A stretch of 64,000 nt of DNA from Actinostola sp. cb2023 (Eukaryota; Cnidaria; Anthozoa; Actiniaria; Actinostolidae), in contig JAUJYZ010000289.1 in assembly GCA_033675265.1 (NCBI GenBank), positions 221,001-285,000 on the forward strand. Reading direction: 5' to 3'. The position numbers were made by a program, and so were the translations under genes. Shown in pieces: positions 30,440 to 41,799 of the stretch (positions are counted from its first letter, which is position 1; each line of letters starts with the position of its first letter). The notes beneath the pieces were generated by a model. The model did no database searches. It saw only the letters and a program-made list of their open reading frames with translations, and was not told the DNA's origin.

Positions 30440-31706
30440 TCAAACAAAGATCAAAGTAAATTTATTTTCAATATCTAACATTATGTAGCTAATAATCATA
30501 ATATTATTAGTGTTATATTTTTATTTCAAAGCCGTTTTTGTTCTTAAAAACAATAGAAAAACAATGTGACAATGGGTTATTTCCGGGGGAGATTATTATG
30601 GGAAACTTCTAATCAAGATAGAGTTAGCCAAATATTTTGTTTTTGATCAATTGTAAAGCGCAATAGTCTACATTAATCTGCGGGCGCTATATATAAATCA
30701 TCAAAATCGTGCCATTTCATCTTCCGACTGGTTGAAATGATTGCACAATAAAATAAGCAATTGATGCGATAATGAACTGTCAATCACATGCAGACCGTCA
30801 AATGGTCTTGATGAATAATACATTTTCTATCTACTATACATTTGTTCAGGATTTCTGGGGATCAGGGGATGATTTGCGAGGCTGTACAGTTGGAACTGGT
30901 GCGTTAGTATTTTATAACTATAGCATTTTATAATATAAACTAAGTATACCTCCCAAAAACGAGCGATTTGATTGGTTGCTGAGCGTGCATTATTACGCTA
31001 TAGCACGGAGCGAGAGGACGAAAAACACAGACAACAGCTTCAGCTGTATTTGAAGAGCTCACAAGTGAATCATCAGTCAAATAGAACATATAAAGCCATC
31101 TGTTTATTTTATAATATAAAATGTCGAAAATTATGGAGTATTTCATTGATAAATATCAAAATTCTGAAGAAAACAAACCTAGCGACCGTTCGATGGCGTC
31201 AGTAGCGCGCGCACGTTCCCTGTGAATAGAAATGTATGATGTTGCATGGGCTGCCTGTGCGTGTCCCGCAAGACACGCCCGCAGCAATGTAATAGTAAAA
31301 CATGATGGCATGAAGCTGATGGTGTATCATGGCCTGAATGTTCACATTGACAAAATTTAGGATCAAAAACGTATTTGTCACGTGATCGAGTTTCATGCAT
31401 TGTTTCAATACTACACTAGTGCGGGCGCGTCTTGCGGGACCAAGGGAGTACGGCAGAAACTGGGCTGCCTGTGGTGATGACGCGTTTTGCAAGCGTTTTG
31501 CGGTTTTTGATTATGCGCGCGCGGGCTCATCAGTAATTGGGATTCCTGTGGTTCACGCTGACGGTTATCCACAGTATGATAGCGCGGGCTCATAAACAAT
31601 GAAAACGTAACGTCACTAATAAAATGACGGGGAGTGAAACTAAGATCATGTGATCGATTCTCAGCCAATCAGAGAAGATAATCATGGAAATCCTTTGTAA
31701 CATGCT
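30440..31706. other. Intergenic, with inverted GC-rich motif
   Basis: Mostly AT-rich. gtcccgcaagacacgcccgc near 31254 is inverted near 31421-31441 (gcgggcgcgtcttgcgggac), with flanking gggctgcctgtg on both sides in the same orientation. It is a small palindromic module, perhaps a MITE end. No gene recognised. Confidence 0.45.
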
Positions 31707-31738
31707 CGTAAATGTATTTTCCGCTGGTATGAAGAGTT

Positions 31739-31878
31739 AGATAAACAGTTATATGATCCTATTGTTAGGCGCTAAATTTCATCGAGCGAGGGCGGGGTCC
31801 CCAGAGTATATAAGGCGCAGCAGAACAAGTGTTCTGCTCTCACGCTCGCGGACCCGATTGTGTATTCAAGTTCATAGA
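31739..31878 (+). promoter_or_regulatory. DIRS 5' leader/promoter, copy 1
   Basis: A ~150-bp segment nearly identical to 34009-34148. It has a GC-box-like gagggcggggtcccc and a TATATAA box at 31807-31813, followed by gcgcagcagaacaagtgttc. Gag starts 76 bases after the TATA box. Confidence 0.6.
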
Positions 31879-31888
31879 GTTTTACGCC

Positions 31889-32462
31889 ATGACCGATATC
31901 GAGCAAGAAGGTCACAGTTCTCGCGAAGTAGTTACCAAAAGGAGCAGGAAAGCAGCCCGAACTCGCAGCGAGGCACAGCCAAACATCTCAGCAGACGATG
32001 TCCTCGGTCTATTTAAGAACTATCTTCAAGATAAACTCGAGGAAAAAGGCAAACAACTAGAGGGAAATTCTAAGCTAGACAAGCAGCTAGCCCAAATGCA
32101 GTACAAGGGCAACAAGAAACAGTATGAGCTCAACGCCCAGCTAGACGAAGTTCTGGACCGCATCAAAGAGGAAAACAGCGGCGCCAACGACGCCATAGAG
32201 AAGATGGCAAACGAAGGAAAAAGTCTATTAAAAAAGAGACAGAAGCTCATAAGAATTGCAGATAAGTCCAAAGATGGATGGAAGGTAGTCGACGAGTACA
32301 TATCGGACGAATTAGCCTCCAACTCCGAAGACGAAAAACGCCTCAAAAAAGCCAAGGAAACAGTGGCGCGCAGAAAAAGGTTCAGCAGACAACCTCAGAG
32401 GGCTACAGAAGCCAAGAAGTTTAAGTCGACACAAGGCGACACGGAGCAGCGTTATTTTCGCG
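31889..32462 (+). CDS. DIRS gag exon 1
   Basis: Starts MTDIEQEGHSSREVVTKRSR after gccatg. 191 codons, highly charged and Lys/Glu-rich, with a likely coiled coil around EKGKQLEGNSKLDKQLAQMQ. The start was chosen because it is the first ATG after the TATA-containing leader. It ends TATTTTCGCG|gtaagg at 32463 in phase 1. The fitting downstream exon (GC TAT AGA GAA...) lies in copy 2 at 34241, joining to YFRG-YREFNMENIRC with the zinc knuckle. In this copy the read-through after the donor is non-conserved. It is intact over its length. Confidence 0.7.
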
Positions 32463-32672
32463 GTAAGGTAGACCTTGCAAGGTCCAGTTTAGAACATATT
32501 AATGCTCGTATGTCCATTTCACTTTACTTTGTGATTCTCACTGATTATTGGGTCCGCAGCGAACCAACCATACTGCGTAGTCTGCCTTATACTCGTAATT
32601 TAAGGGGTAAATAATTTACGTTCGTTTGAACGAAGTGAATTAGAACGTAAATGTATTTTCCGCTGGTATGAA

Positions 32673-33997
32673 CACAGGTAGCCCAAGCTCAGTATCAATG
32701 GCGTAAATACAGTAAATGTATGGGCTTTCTTGTTCTGGTGTACTTGAATAAATAAATAAAATATCGTTTGCCTTTATTCGCCTCGTACTTGTTCCTTGTG
32801 TTGTCCTTTACCTCTGTAGGAATTTCTAGGCCATTCCGCTTGAAATTGAGAGAGTTACGGCGGTTTAAAAAAAATTCCCTACCAGTAAGAAAATATAGAA
32901 GGTAGGTCACTCATGGCCGCCAGCGAACTCACATGGTCCCACTCAAATGCTCGTAAATCTCTCGAAACTAGACATAACGCCAAATTTCTTTCGGTAAACT
33001 GTAGTCCAATACAAGTCCGATAAATCACACTACCATTCCTTTCTCTTACTCATCGCTATCTGCATCCATGAGGAAGGTTTTGGTGACTTTCATCGGCAAC
33101 ATGAACCTCTGTACCTTCAAGTCTGACACGGATTTTGAACAGCCGTACAAAAATGCACACACCGGGAGGGACAGAGGTACATTTGACACTTGAATAAAAT
33201 TTCCGTACCCTCCCGTGAGGATTGCAACCATATCTTGTCAGAGATTATAACAAAATCTTTTCTTCGAATTCGTGTTGATTTTCAATACCCCATTTGGAAT
33301 TTGCTCCAAAGGCCTTTTCCTTGAAATCAGAAACATTAATTTGACAGAAGAAATACTGTAATCTATGATAGAACGAAATCATGTTATTCAAGTGTCAACT
33401 TGATTAGATTATTATATACTGCACGTTCGTATTTTGAACGAGCTTCACGCTCCTGCACGTGTTGAAATAAACTATTGTATTGTATTGTACCTCTGTCCCT
33501 CCCCGGTGTGTGCATTTTTGTACGGCCGTTCAAAAATCTGTGTCAGACTTGAAGGTACAGAGGTTCATGTTGCCGATGAAAGCCACAAAAATCTTGCTCT
33601 TGGATGCAGATAGCGATGAGTAAGAGAAGGGAATGGCAGTGTGATTTATCGGACTTGTATTGGACTACAGTTTACCGAAAGACATTTGGCGTTATGTCTA
33701 GTTTCGAGAGATTTACGAGCATTTGAGTGGGACCATGTGAGTTCGCTGGCGGCCATGAGTGACCTACCTTCTATATTTTCTTACTGGTAGGGAATTTTTT
33801 TTTAAACCACCGTAACTCTCTCAATTTCAAGCGGAATGGCCTAGAAATTCCAATAGAGGTAAAGGACAACACAAGGAACATGTACGAGGCGAATAAAGGC
33901 AAACGATTTTTTATTTATTTATTCAAGTACACCAGGACAAGAAAGCCTATACATTTACTGTATTTACGCCACTGATACTGAGCTTGGGCTACCTGTG
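32673..33997. mobile_element. Long-TIR DNA element with 7-bp target duplication
   Basis: Arms of about 510 bp (32673-33182 and 33488-33997) are inverted copies starting cacaggtagcccaagctcag. The target duplication GTATGAA flanks both ends (32666-32672 and 33998-34004), and the uninterrupted target is preserved in DIRS copy 1. The centre is 305 bp, AT-rich and without recognisable transposase. Non-autonomous; superfamily unknown. Confidence 0.88.
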
Positions 33998-34008
33998 GTA
34001 TGAAGAGT

Positions 34009-34148
34009 TAGATAAACAGTTATATGATCCTATTGTTAGGCGCTAAATTTCATCGAGCGGGGGCGGGGTCCCCAGAGTATATAAGGCGCAGCAGAACAAG
34101 TGTTCTGCTCTCACGCTCGCGGACCCGATTGTGTATTCAAGTTCATTT
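34009..34148 (+). promoter_or_regulatory. DIRS 5' leader/promoter, copy 2
   Basis: Repeats the copy 1 leader, including the GC-box-like gggggcggggtcccc and TATATAA at 34078-34084. It departs from copy 1 right after tattcaagttcat, where copy 1 continues into gag and this copy jumps into the gag intron. Confidence 0.6.
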
Positions 34149-34240
34149 CCCGCCCACCCGCCCCTATAACTTGCGTGATGTACGGTCTAATAAAAAATAA
34201 ATATTCTATTTTTTGCCTGATACTGTTTTCCCTTTTACAG

Positions 34241-34428
34241 GCTATAGAGAATTTAACATGGAAAACATCAGGTGCTACCGTTGTCAACGAATGGGTCACT
34301 GGGCAAAGGACTGTCGATCCACTGGCTGGAAAACCTCAAGCGCACAAGCCGCTAATCGATACCCGCTTCCAAGCTACATCTATAATTCACAGTCAAGAGC
34401 TGCATCAACCAGCAACGCCAAGGAATGA
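34241..34428 (+). CDS. DIRS gag exon 2, zinc knuckle
   Basis: Preceded by a strong acceptor (tactgttttcccttttacag, 34221-34240). Reading from the split codon it gives YREFNMENIRCYRCQRMGHW then AKDCRST, a perfect CX2CX4HX4C knuckle, and ends SNAKE-stop at 34426-34428. Its frame overlaps the start of pol, which is one register away, a common gag/pol arrangement. The partner exon 1 is missing in this copy. Confidence 0.7.
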
Positions 34429-36490
34429 AGAACTAGAAGATTTAGAGCCTCTTACACAGGTACAATTTTTTGAGGAGCAGTACGAATTGGAATCAAAACA
34501 GTCTACCTGTCCCCAAGTTAAAGGGAACTTAAAAAAGCATTTGAAATTTTGGGAAGAAATCGGAACATCAAAGTTTATTTTGGATGTGATAGATAGTGGT
34601 TATAAATTGCCGTTCATCGAGTCACCAAATCCCATGCGGCTTAAGAATAACAAATCATCTAATTTACATCAAGAATTCGTTGACGAAGCCATTCACGAGT
34701 TAGTGCAATCCGACCGAGTTAAGGAAAGTCTTGAGCCACCATTAATCGTTAATCCGCTGTCTGTGTCCGTGCAGCCAAACGGCAAAAAGAGGTTAATTCT
34801 AGATCTAAGGCATGTCAACAAATGTTTACAGAAGTTACGCGTTAAATATGAAGACTGGAAGGTCGCCATGAACTACTTCACGTTAGAAGGCTACATGCTA
34901 TCGTTTGATTTGAAGAGCGGTTATCACCACATAGAAATAGCGGAACACCACCAAAAGTACTTAGGTTTTTCCTGGAAGTCCGGCGCGACGCAGGAGACAA
35001 AATATTACGTCTTTACCGTATTACCATTCGGTTTGTCAACCGCTCCGCATATATTTACAAAAACACTGAAACCACTCGTTAAGCATTGGAGATATCAAGG
35101 GATATGTTTAGCATTGTTTTTAGACGACGGCTGGTTTATTGATAAGGATTATAATTCGTCTAGTACTCTAGCCAAAATAATTAAGAAAGATCTGGAAAGT
35201 GCAGGCTTCGTGACGAACGACGAAAAATCAGTTTGGGACCCCTGCCAAAGAATCACTTGGTTAGGTCTAGTTTGGGACAGCTCCCAAGGTACTATTGAGA
35301 TTACACCTAGAAGAGTTGAAAAAATACTAAACACCATCGATAGTTTCAGAGAGCGCAAGTTTTCGATTACCGCCAGAGGGCTAGCCTCCTTCACCGGTCA
35401 GATCATTTCTACTAGCCCAGTTTTAGGAAACATTACTCGTATTCTGACTAGACACTGTATCCTATCAGTCTTATGCGCCGAGCATTGGGACTCCGTCATA
35501 CAGATTGATTATTATAGTATCGAGGAAATAAATTTCTGGCAGAACAACTTAAGGTCAATCAAGGCTAGGCATTGTTTCTTACGGAAAAAGCCCCATTGTT
35601 TCGCTTACTCAGACGCCAGCAATACCGGTTGCGGAGCAACCGCATCACGTTAGACAAAGATTACATTTCGCACAAGCTGTGGGATGCAACAGAATCCATC
35701 AAAAGTTCGACTTGGAGAGAATTGGATGCCATAAACTTTTCACTGAAATCCTTTCGTCCCATCCTGGCCGGATCGCACGTAAAATGGTTTACAGACAATC
35801 AAGCGGCGGCAAAGATCGTGGAGATCGGAAGCATGAAATTAGACTTACACATGCTAGCCATCGAAATATTTCAATTTTGCGCCCAATACAATATCAAACT
35901 CGAAATCGAATGGATTCCACGCTCTAGCAACGAAAAAGCAGATGCGGTCAGTCGCATTATCGATGTAGATGATTGGCAGATTACGGGAAAAAATTTTCAG
36001 GTTCTAGAGAGTCTATGGGGCCCCCATACCGTGGACTGTTTTGCTACATACTATAACACAAAGCTCAAAAAATTCTACTCTCGTTTCTGGAACCCAGGTT
36101 CCGAAGGGATAGACTTCTTCGTCCAAAACCTCAAGGGTGAAAATTGTTTGGTGGTCCCCCCAGTGAGCATCATCCCTAAAGTTTTACACTACATGAGCGT
36201 CCAAGAAGCTATCGGGACTATCGTGGCGCCATTCTGGCCGTCGGCTACTTTTTGGCCCATGATCCATCAAAAATTTGAACGTTATGTCAAAGGCCACGTG
36301 GTCGAAGAAGGTAGAACCGCGCTAAAGCATGGGAGAAATTGCAATTCCTTGTTGGGATCTGAAAGATTTTACGGGCATATCATCGCATTTAGATGTGATT
36401 TCACCGCTACAAGTAACTCTAGAGCTCTGGGCGAACATCAGGAAAAATAAATTTGAGCGTCAGCGGAACAGTTCTTACGAATTTAAGGTA
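34320..36490 (+). pseudogene. DIRS pol: reverse transcriptase-RNase H
   Basis: The RT extends from about 34500: NPLSVSVQPNGKKRLILDLR, FDLKSGYHHIEI, YVFTVLPFGLSTAPHIFTK, catalytic ALFLDDGWF near 35120 and ITWLGLVWDS. RNase H starts CFAYSDASNTGCGA near 35605. A frameshift at about 35640-35653 ends that frame in TAG, and the protein continues in another register: SSTWRELDAINFSLKSF, KWFTDNQAAAKIVE, EWIPRSSNEKADAVSR. Then follows the region typical of DIRS pol (WGPHTVDCFATYYNTKLKKF, FYSRFWNPGSEGIDFF, VPPVSIIPKV). The reading may continue to a possible donor at 36487 (ttaag|gtaact). Confidence 0.88.
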
Positions 36491-37071
36491 ACTTAGAAGC
36501 GGGACACGAGCTAATAAGTGCTAGAAAGAATAGCATGCATAGGCAAAAGTTAACGCGTCGCTAAGCATGCAAGTTGATATATTGGAATGGAGTAGTAGAC
36601 GTCTGCACAGGCGCAATCTAAATTAACGAAATATACACCGACGGCCTGGGGCTGGCGGTACGGAATTAACACGAACGGCACTGGCCGGAGTTAGTAATAG
36701 AAGTCGGCACATGCACATTTTAAGTAAACAAAATACACACCGGCGGCGCTGGCTGACGGTTAGAAAAGTACGTAAGGCAATTAGGCACTGGCCATAATAA
36801 ACACGAACGGCACCGGCCGGCGAGTACACACTACAAAATATCGAATTAAGGGAACGTGGCGCTGCCCATGAATTAAATGTATGAAAGGCAGCCTTCTAGC
36901 GACGTATTTAACATGGTATATCCTGTTCTTGTTTTTACAGACGCTGCGTCGAATGTGAAAAAGTTGAAAGACAAATCCACTGGCGTTATTCCAGTGGTTT
37001 CATATATATGAGCGTACGAGAACGCCCCTAAGGGGCCTAACGATATGTGATATTCTGTTCATGTGTTTACA
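36491..37071 (+). other. DIRS spacer between pol and recombinase, with possible introns
   Basis: Contains diverged GC-rich repeats (cggcactggccgg, cggcaccggccgg) and two good acceptors: ttcttgtttttacag ending at about 36940 and tgttcatgtgtttacag ending at 37071. The short piece after the first acceptor reads as about 23 codons then a stop. Splicing into the recombinase is likely, but the exact donors are unproven. Confidence 0.45.
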
Positions 37072-38062
37072 GGCCATTTACTCAAGTCCAGCTTGGAATA
37101 GCTTACCAGTTCATCTTAGACCAAACGTCAATGTGATACTAAGTACTATGTTAAAGTCAAGAGCTGAGAGCACAACCCAAAAATACGTTAATGAGATCCA
37201 GAAGTTCTTCGTGTGGTGTAAGAGAAAGCAAGTGAAACTGATGGTGCCCTTTACAAGCTCCGTCTTAGCCATCTACCTACTCGAGCTAAAGAAAACCAAC
37301 AAGTCTGCATGTTCGCTAGTCCTGGTTCACGCGGCCTTGAAGTGGTTACATACTTTCTGTCCTCTCGAAGGTCCAAACCTCTAGACAACGGATTCTGTAA
37401 GAACATCCTCGAAGCCGCCAAGCGTTCACGGGAAGTTCCAATCAAGAAGAAGAAACCTCTAAGTTCAACCATGTTAAAGCAAATCATTGACAGGTACGCT
37501 GGGGATGGCGCCAGTCTGAAGGACCTACGGGTTGCAGCGATATGTTCCATTGGTTTTGCTGGATTCCTACGTTATAACGAACTAAGCAACCTCAAGCCTC
37601 AACACATAGCGTTCCATAAGACTTTATTAAAATTTTCATCCCTAAAAGTAAAACAGACATTTATCGGGAAGGCAACTATGTGTATATATCTAGAACTCAA
37701 ACTAAATATTGTCCTGATCGTATTATTGAAAAGTACATGAAAGTAGCCAATGTCGAAGTAACTAGTGATTTGACATTATTCAGATGATGCGTGGATATGC
37801 TTTAAGAAATAATAAGCTCTCACACACAAGGTATCGAGAAATATTCAAGGATTGTATTAGTTCTTTAGGTTTCGAGACCAAAGATTTTGGTCTTCATAGT
37901 TTAAGGGCAGGTGGAATAACCGCCGCAGTTTCCACAGATCCGTCTATATCAGAAAGGTTATTAAAGTTACATGGGCGATGGAAAAGTGACATCGCTAAAG
38001 ATATGTACGTTCTTGAGACCGAAGAAAACAGACTAAGAGTCTCCAGAAGCCTAGGTATTTAG
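37072..38062 (+). pseudogene. DIRS tyrosine recombinase (frameshifted)
   Basis: Starts after a good acceptor: AIYSSPAWNSLPVHLRPNVN, then KSRAESTTQKYVNEIQKFFV (N-terminal DNA-binding domain). Catalytic parts are LRVAAICSIGFAGFLRYNEL (first Arg), DFGLHSLRAGGITAA (His-x-x-Arg) and LHGRWKSDIAKDMYV (His/Trp and the Tyr nucleophile). All expected catalytic residues are visible. At least three frameshifts break it: near 37380, near 37655 and near 37783. The stop is at 38060-38062. Confidence 0.85.
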
Positions 38063-38222
38063 CATCACCTTTTAAGTAGGTTATATAAGTTGAAGAATTG
38101 ATACAAATAAAACTGATTATTGGGTCCGCAGCGAACCAACCATACTGCGTAGTCTGCCTTATACTCGTAATTTAAGGGGTAAATAATTTACGTTCGTTTG
38201 AACGAAGTGAATTAGAACGTAA

Positions 38223-39083
38223 CGTTACTTTTGGTCAGCAGTTAATCGCTGACAGCTATCAGAACATTACTCTCCCTCCCCTCCCTTGAGTCTTTTCAGC
38301 AAAACATTGAACATTTCTGAAATAAATTTTCCGTACGCGACATCAGTTTCCCTTTTGATTTTGCGTTTGTTTTGAATCATGTTGTCTTTTGAACAGTTAA
38401 ATTTACTTTCAGCAGTTACAGAAGGGTACAGCATTGTCATTTTGAGAAAGGCAGGAGTAGGAAAAGCATTTTTATTAAGGCAAATCTAGCCTGCTTTACA
38501 TCCGAACTGGCAAATCTTTCCTGACAGCATCAACTGGACTTGCATGCGGCGACCCACATCGACGGACGGTGTCACGCTGTACAAAAACATAAAATAAAGT
38601 GCAATTAAATACATGAAGGATACTTGAGCTTCACTACGAGGCGTCCAAAGATATTCACTTTCGCTGGACTGAGGCCTAGTTTATTACAATGAAAAGCGTA
38701 CACACGGTACGTTTCGTCTACAGACGTGGTGTTTTCTCAGGAAAATGAAAACAAGGATCGTATTAAGTCTGTAAAACAGCAAGACAAGTCCTTTAGTACT
38801 TTTCCCGGTACTTTAGGCAAGCACCATCAACAACAACAATAAACTCAGTATTTTTCTGAGTCTTTTTACGCTTGATGAAACAATAAAGTCAATAAACTCA
38901 TTTCGTAAGCCGGTAAGGCATTTTTTCGCCTCTACGTTAAACTGAACATACAAACAAATGATAAAAGTCAAGAAAAAAATATGCAGAAAATTGTGTCAAT
39001 CATCGCCTTAGGGTGAAGATGATTAATTGTGAGTACGACTGACGTCACTCCGGCGTATTACTTCAGGTCACGTCCCGAGCAGT
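38223..39083. other. Intergenic between DIRS and foldback element
   Basis: AT-rich, no reading frame with a family signature. A TGACGTCA palindrome lies near 39042. Nothing else recognised. Confidence 0.6.
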
Positions 39084-39339
39084 CAGGCATATGGCGCGCC
39101 GTTTGTTTCAGAATTAATGTTTCGCTTGATTATGGATTTGTCTACCGTGATGTGGTTAGAATACCGTAATGCTACTGTCACACCTTGACTAAAATGCTTT
39201 CTGTCCGGCTTAAAATTTATACTACCGTGATAAATTCACTATACCTTGATAAAGTTTAACAGTACTACCGTAATACACTCACTCTACCTTGATAAACTAT
39301 ATACTACCGTGATAAAAAAAATTCACCTGGGGGTAGGGG

Positions 39340-39700
39340 TAGATTATACTACCGTGATACATTCGGCTCTACCTTGATAAAGTTTTATACTACCGTGATA
39401 CATTCACTCTACCTTGATAAAGTTTTATACTACCGTGATACATTCACTCTACCTTGATAAAGTTTTATTCTACCGTGATACATTCACTCTACCTTGATAA
39501 AGTTTTATACTACCGTGATACATTCACTCTACCTTGATAAAGTTTTATACTACCGTGATACATTCACTCTACCTTGATAAAGTTTTATACTACCGTGATA
39601 CATTCACTCTACCTTGATAAAGTTTATACTACCGTGATACATTCACTCTACCTTGATAAAGTTTTATACTACCGTGATACATTCACTCTACCTTGATAAA
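39340..39700. repeat. Foldback left arm, 40-bp units
   Basis: About eight units of tgatacattcactctacct plus tgataaagttttatactacc. The inverted counterpart lies at about 41430-41585 with fewer copies, so the arms have expanded unequally. Confidence 0.9.
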
Positions 39701-39957
39701 AAAGACCTTGATGCGTTTTCTACCTTGATGTAACATAATACAACCTTGATGCGTTTTCTACCTTGATGTAACATAATACAACCTTGATGCGTTTTCTACC
39801 TTGATGTAACATAAATACGACCTTGATGCGTTTTCTACCTTGATGTAACATAAATACGACCTTGATGCGTTTTCTACCTTGATGTAACATAAATACGACC
39901 TTGATGCGTTTTCTACCTTGATGTAACATAAATACGACCTTGATGTAACATAATACT

Positions 39958-40684
39958 AGGAACAACAATTTCGTCATATCACTGACTAAAACGGAGTTTG
40001 GAAATGATGTTTGTGATTTCTTGGGTAATCGTAGGAGTTATACGGAGTTATATACCTGGTTGAATTTAATAATTGCAAAAGAAAATCCCGTAACCTATAA
40101 GCGGAAAAACACATTTCTAAATAATATGATGATTGAAGTTTCGGTTATTCGATATTTGAAAAATTCAGAAAGAAAATAATCGTAAAAGTCATACTTCAAA
40201 AGGTCAGACATCGACGTGTAACAGGCTTGTTGTATTTGTGGTTTCCGGTGACAAGTAATTATTTTTACCTTCTACAGATTCAGTTGTGATCAGTCGGGCA
40301 AGCGAAGTGATACTGATGGAATTCACTGAGTTTATTGATGTATTTTACCCTCGTAAAATAAAGGCTTTATTATTATTATTATTATAGTCTTTAGACTTTG
40401 TTCTGAAGTAGAACGGAGGATTCATTCGTCGGCCCAAATGGGCTTCAGGATTTTTTACTTCGATTACAAACAAATAGAACTGCTTGTGAGAGGATAATAG
40501 TTGCTTCTTCTGAAGACAGAGAAAGTGGCTTGGACGAAAGTGCGCATGCAAGATCGGACATTGTTACAAAGCTTAAACCCTTAAGTAATGCCATACAAGT
40601 TCGTATTGATGCAGTCGAGATATAGTCGAGAAACAGCTATTTTCAATAGACTGTACAACGTATAGCTACAGAACCATTTCTGAA
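39958..40684. other. Foldback element centre, left part
   Basis: Unique AT-rich sequence with a TTA/ATT microsatellite at about 40369-40386. No reading frame recognised before the HTH stump. Confidence 0.5.
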
Positions 40685-40834
40685 GTTCTTGTAAATAGAA
40701 AAGGCACTGTTGGAAGGCCAAAACTTATAATTAATCTAACTCAAATTGAGTACCTTCGAACATGGCGATTTACATGGACAAGAATTGCATACACCTTATG
40801 CGTATCACGAACTACGCTTTGGCGTAGGCTAAAG
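40685..40834 (+). pseudogene. Transposase/integrase-like HTH stump inside the foldback element
   Basis: Fifty codons read VLVNRKGTVGRPKL, IINLTQIEYLRTWRFTWTRI and AYTLCVSRTTLWRRLK. The pattern GRP..x..Q.x.L...xFxWT.IA..L.VSR.TLxRR is the N-terminal helix-turn-helix found before an integrase (rve-like) core in many fish and cnidarian transposon proteins. The catalytic core is absent: the frame runs straight into the 38-bp arm repeats. Upstream codons are interrupted by stops. This ties the foldback to a DDE integrase-like family. Confidence 0.6.
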
Positions 40835-41425
40835 GTCGTATTTATGTTACATCAAGTTAGAAAACGCATCAAGGTCGTATTATGTTACATCAAGGTAGAA
40901 AATTAAACGCATCAAGGTTGTATTATGTTACATCAAGGTAGAAAACGCATCAAGGTCGTATTATGTTACATCAAGGTAGAAAACGCATCAAGGTCGTATT
41001 ATGTTACATCAAGGTAGAAAACGCATCAAGGTCGTATTTATGTTACATCAAGGTAGAAAACGCATCAAGGTCGTATTATGTTACATCAAGGTAGAAAACG
41101 CATCAAGGTCGTATTTATGTTACATCAAGGTAGAAAACGCATCAAGGTTGTATTATGTTACATCAAGGTAGAAAACGCATCAAGGTCGTATTTATGTTAC
41201 ATCAAGGTAGAAAACGCATCAAGGTCGTATTATGTTACATCAAGATAGATAAAAACGCATCAAGGTCGTATTTATGTTACATCAAGGTAGAAAACGCATC
41301 AAGGTCGTATTATGTTACATCAAGGTAGAAAACGCATCAAGGTCGTATTTATGTTACATCAAGGTAGAAAACGCATCAAGGTTGTATTATGTTACATCAA
41401 GGTAGAAAACGCATCAAGGTCTTTT
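40835..41425. repeat. Foldback right arm, 38-39-bp units
   Basis: About fifteen units of acgcatcaaggtcgtattat plus gttacatcaaggtagaaa. The inverted counterpart at 39704-39957 has about six. Unit length varies by one T (tattatg or tatttatg). Confidence 0.92.
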
Positions 41426-41799
41426 TTATCAAGGTAGAGTGAATGTATCACGGTAGTACTGTAAAACTTTATCAAGGTAGAGTGAATGTATCACGGTAGT
41501 ATAAAACTTTATCAAGGTAGAGTGAATGTATCACGGTAGTATAAAACTTTATCAAGGTAGAGCCGAATGTATCACGGTAGTATAATCTACCCCTACCCCC
41601 AGGTGAATTTTTTTATCACGGTAGTATAAAGTTTATCAAGGTAGAGTGAGTGTATTACGGTAGTACTGTTAAACTTTATCAAGGTATAGCGAAACATTAA
41701 TTCTGAAACAAACGGCGCGCCATACAGGCATACTCTCAAATCACGCCGTGAACACTAGCCGCTTCAGCGAATTTTTTTTTTGTTCATACTCTCCACGCC

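Larger units (their letters stand above)
31708..32650 (+). mobile_element. DIRS-type retroelement, copy 1 (internally deleted)
   Basis: Starts after ctcgta at aatgtattttccgctgg and ends aattagaacgtaa. It holds the 5' leader, gag exon 1 and the 3' terminus, which begins tgattattgggtccgcagcg and is shared with copy 2 at 38116-38222. RT, RNase H and recombinase are absent. The 5' cgcggacccgat and 3' attgggtccgca motifs are inverted, as expected of DIRS terminal repeats. Confidence 0.8.
32651..38222 (+). mobile_element. DIRS-type retroelement, copy 2 (RT/RH/YR, decayed)
   Basis: Begins directly after the CGTAA that ends copy 1 and ends at the CGTAA at 38218-38222. It carries the 5' leader (interrupted by a 1.3-kb TIR element), lacks gag exon 1, and has the gag knuckle exon, RT, RNase H, the DIRS-specific domain and a tyrosine recombinase, then the 3' terminus from 38116. 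No LTR, no protease and no integrase, as in DIRS. Several frameshifts make it non-autonomous. Confidence 0.85.
39090..41724. mobile_element. Foldback-type transposon with tandem-repeat arms
   Basis: Termini tatggcgcgccgtttgtttc (39090) and its exact inverse ending at 41724, flanked by the perfect 6-bp duplication CAGGCA (39084-39089 and 41725-41730). The arms (~870 bp each, 39090-39957 and 40835-41724) hold the same order of sub-repeats: a unique end, a ggggtaggggtag block, 40-bp units with taccgtgatacattcactct, then 38-bp units with accttgatgcgttttctacc. The left arm has an extra ~100 bp near 39126-39225. The middle carries a transposase remnant. Confidence 0.88.

Noticed and set aside
31829..32614. 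Reading gag from 31829 through to 32614 as one 261-codon protein
   Set aside because: The first twenty codons overlap the TATA/leader region repeated in copy 2, and the last ~50 follow a good splice donor and look random.
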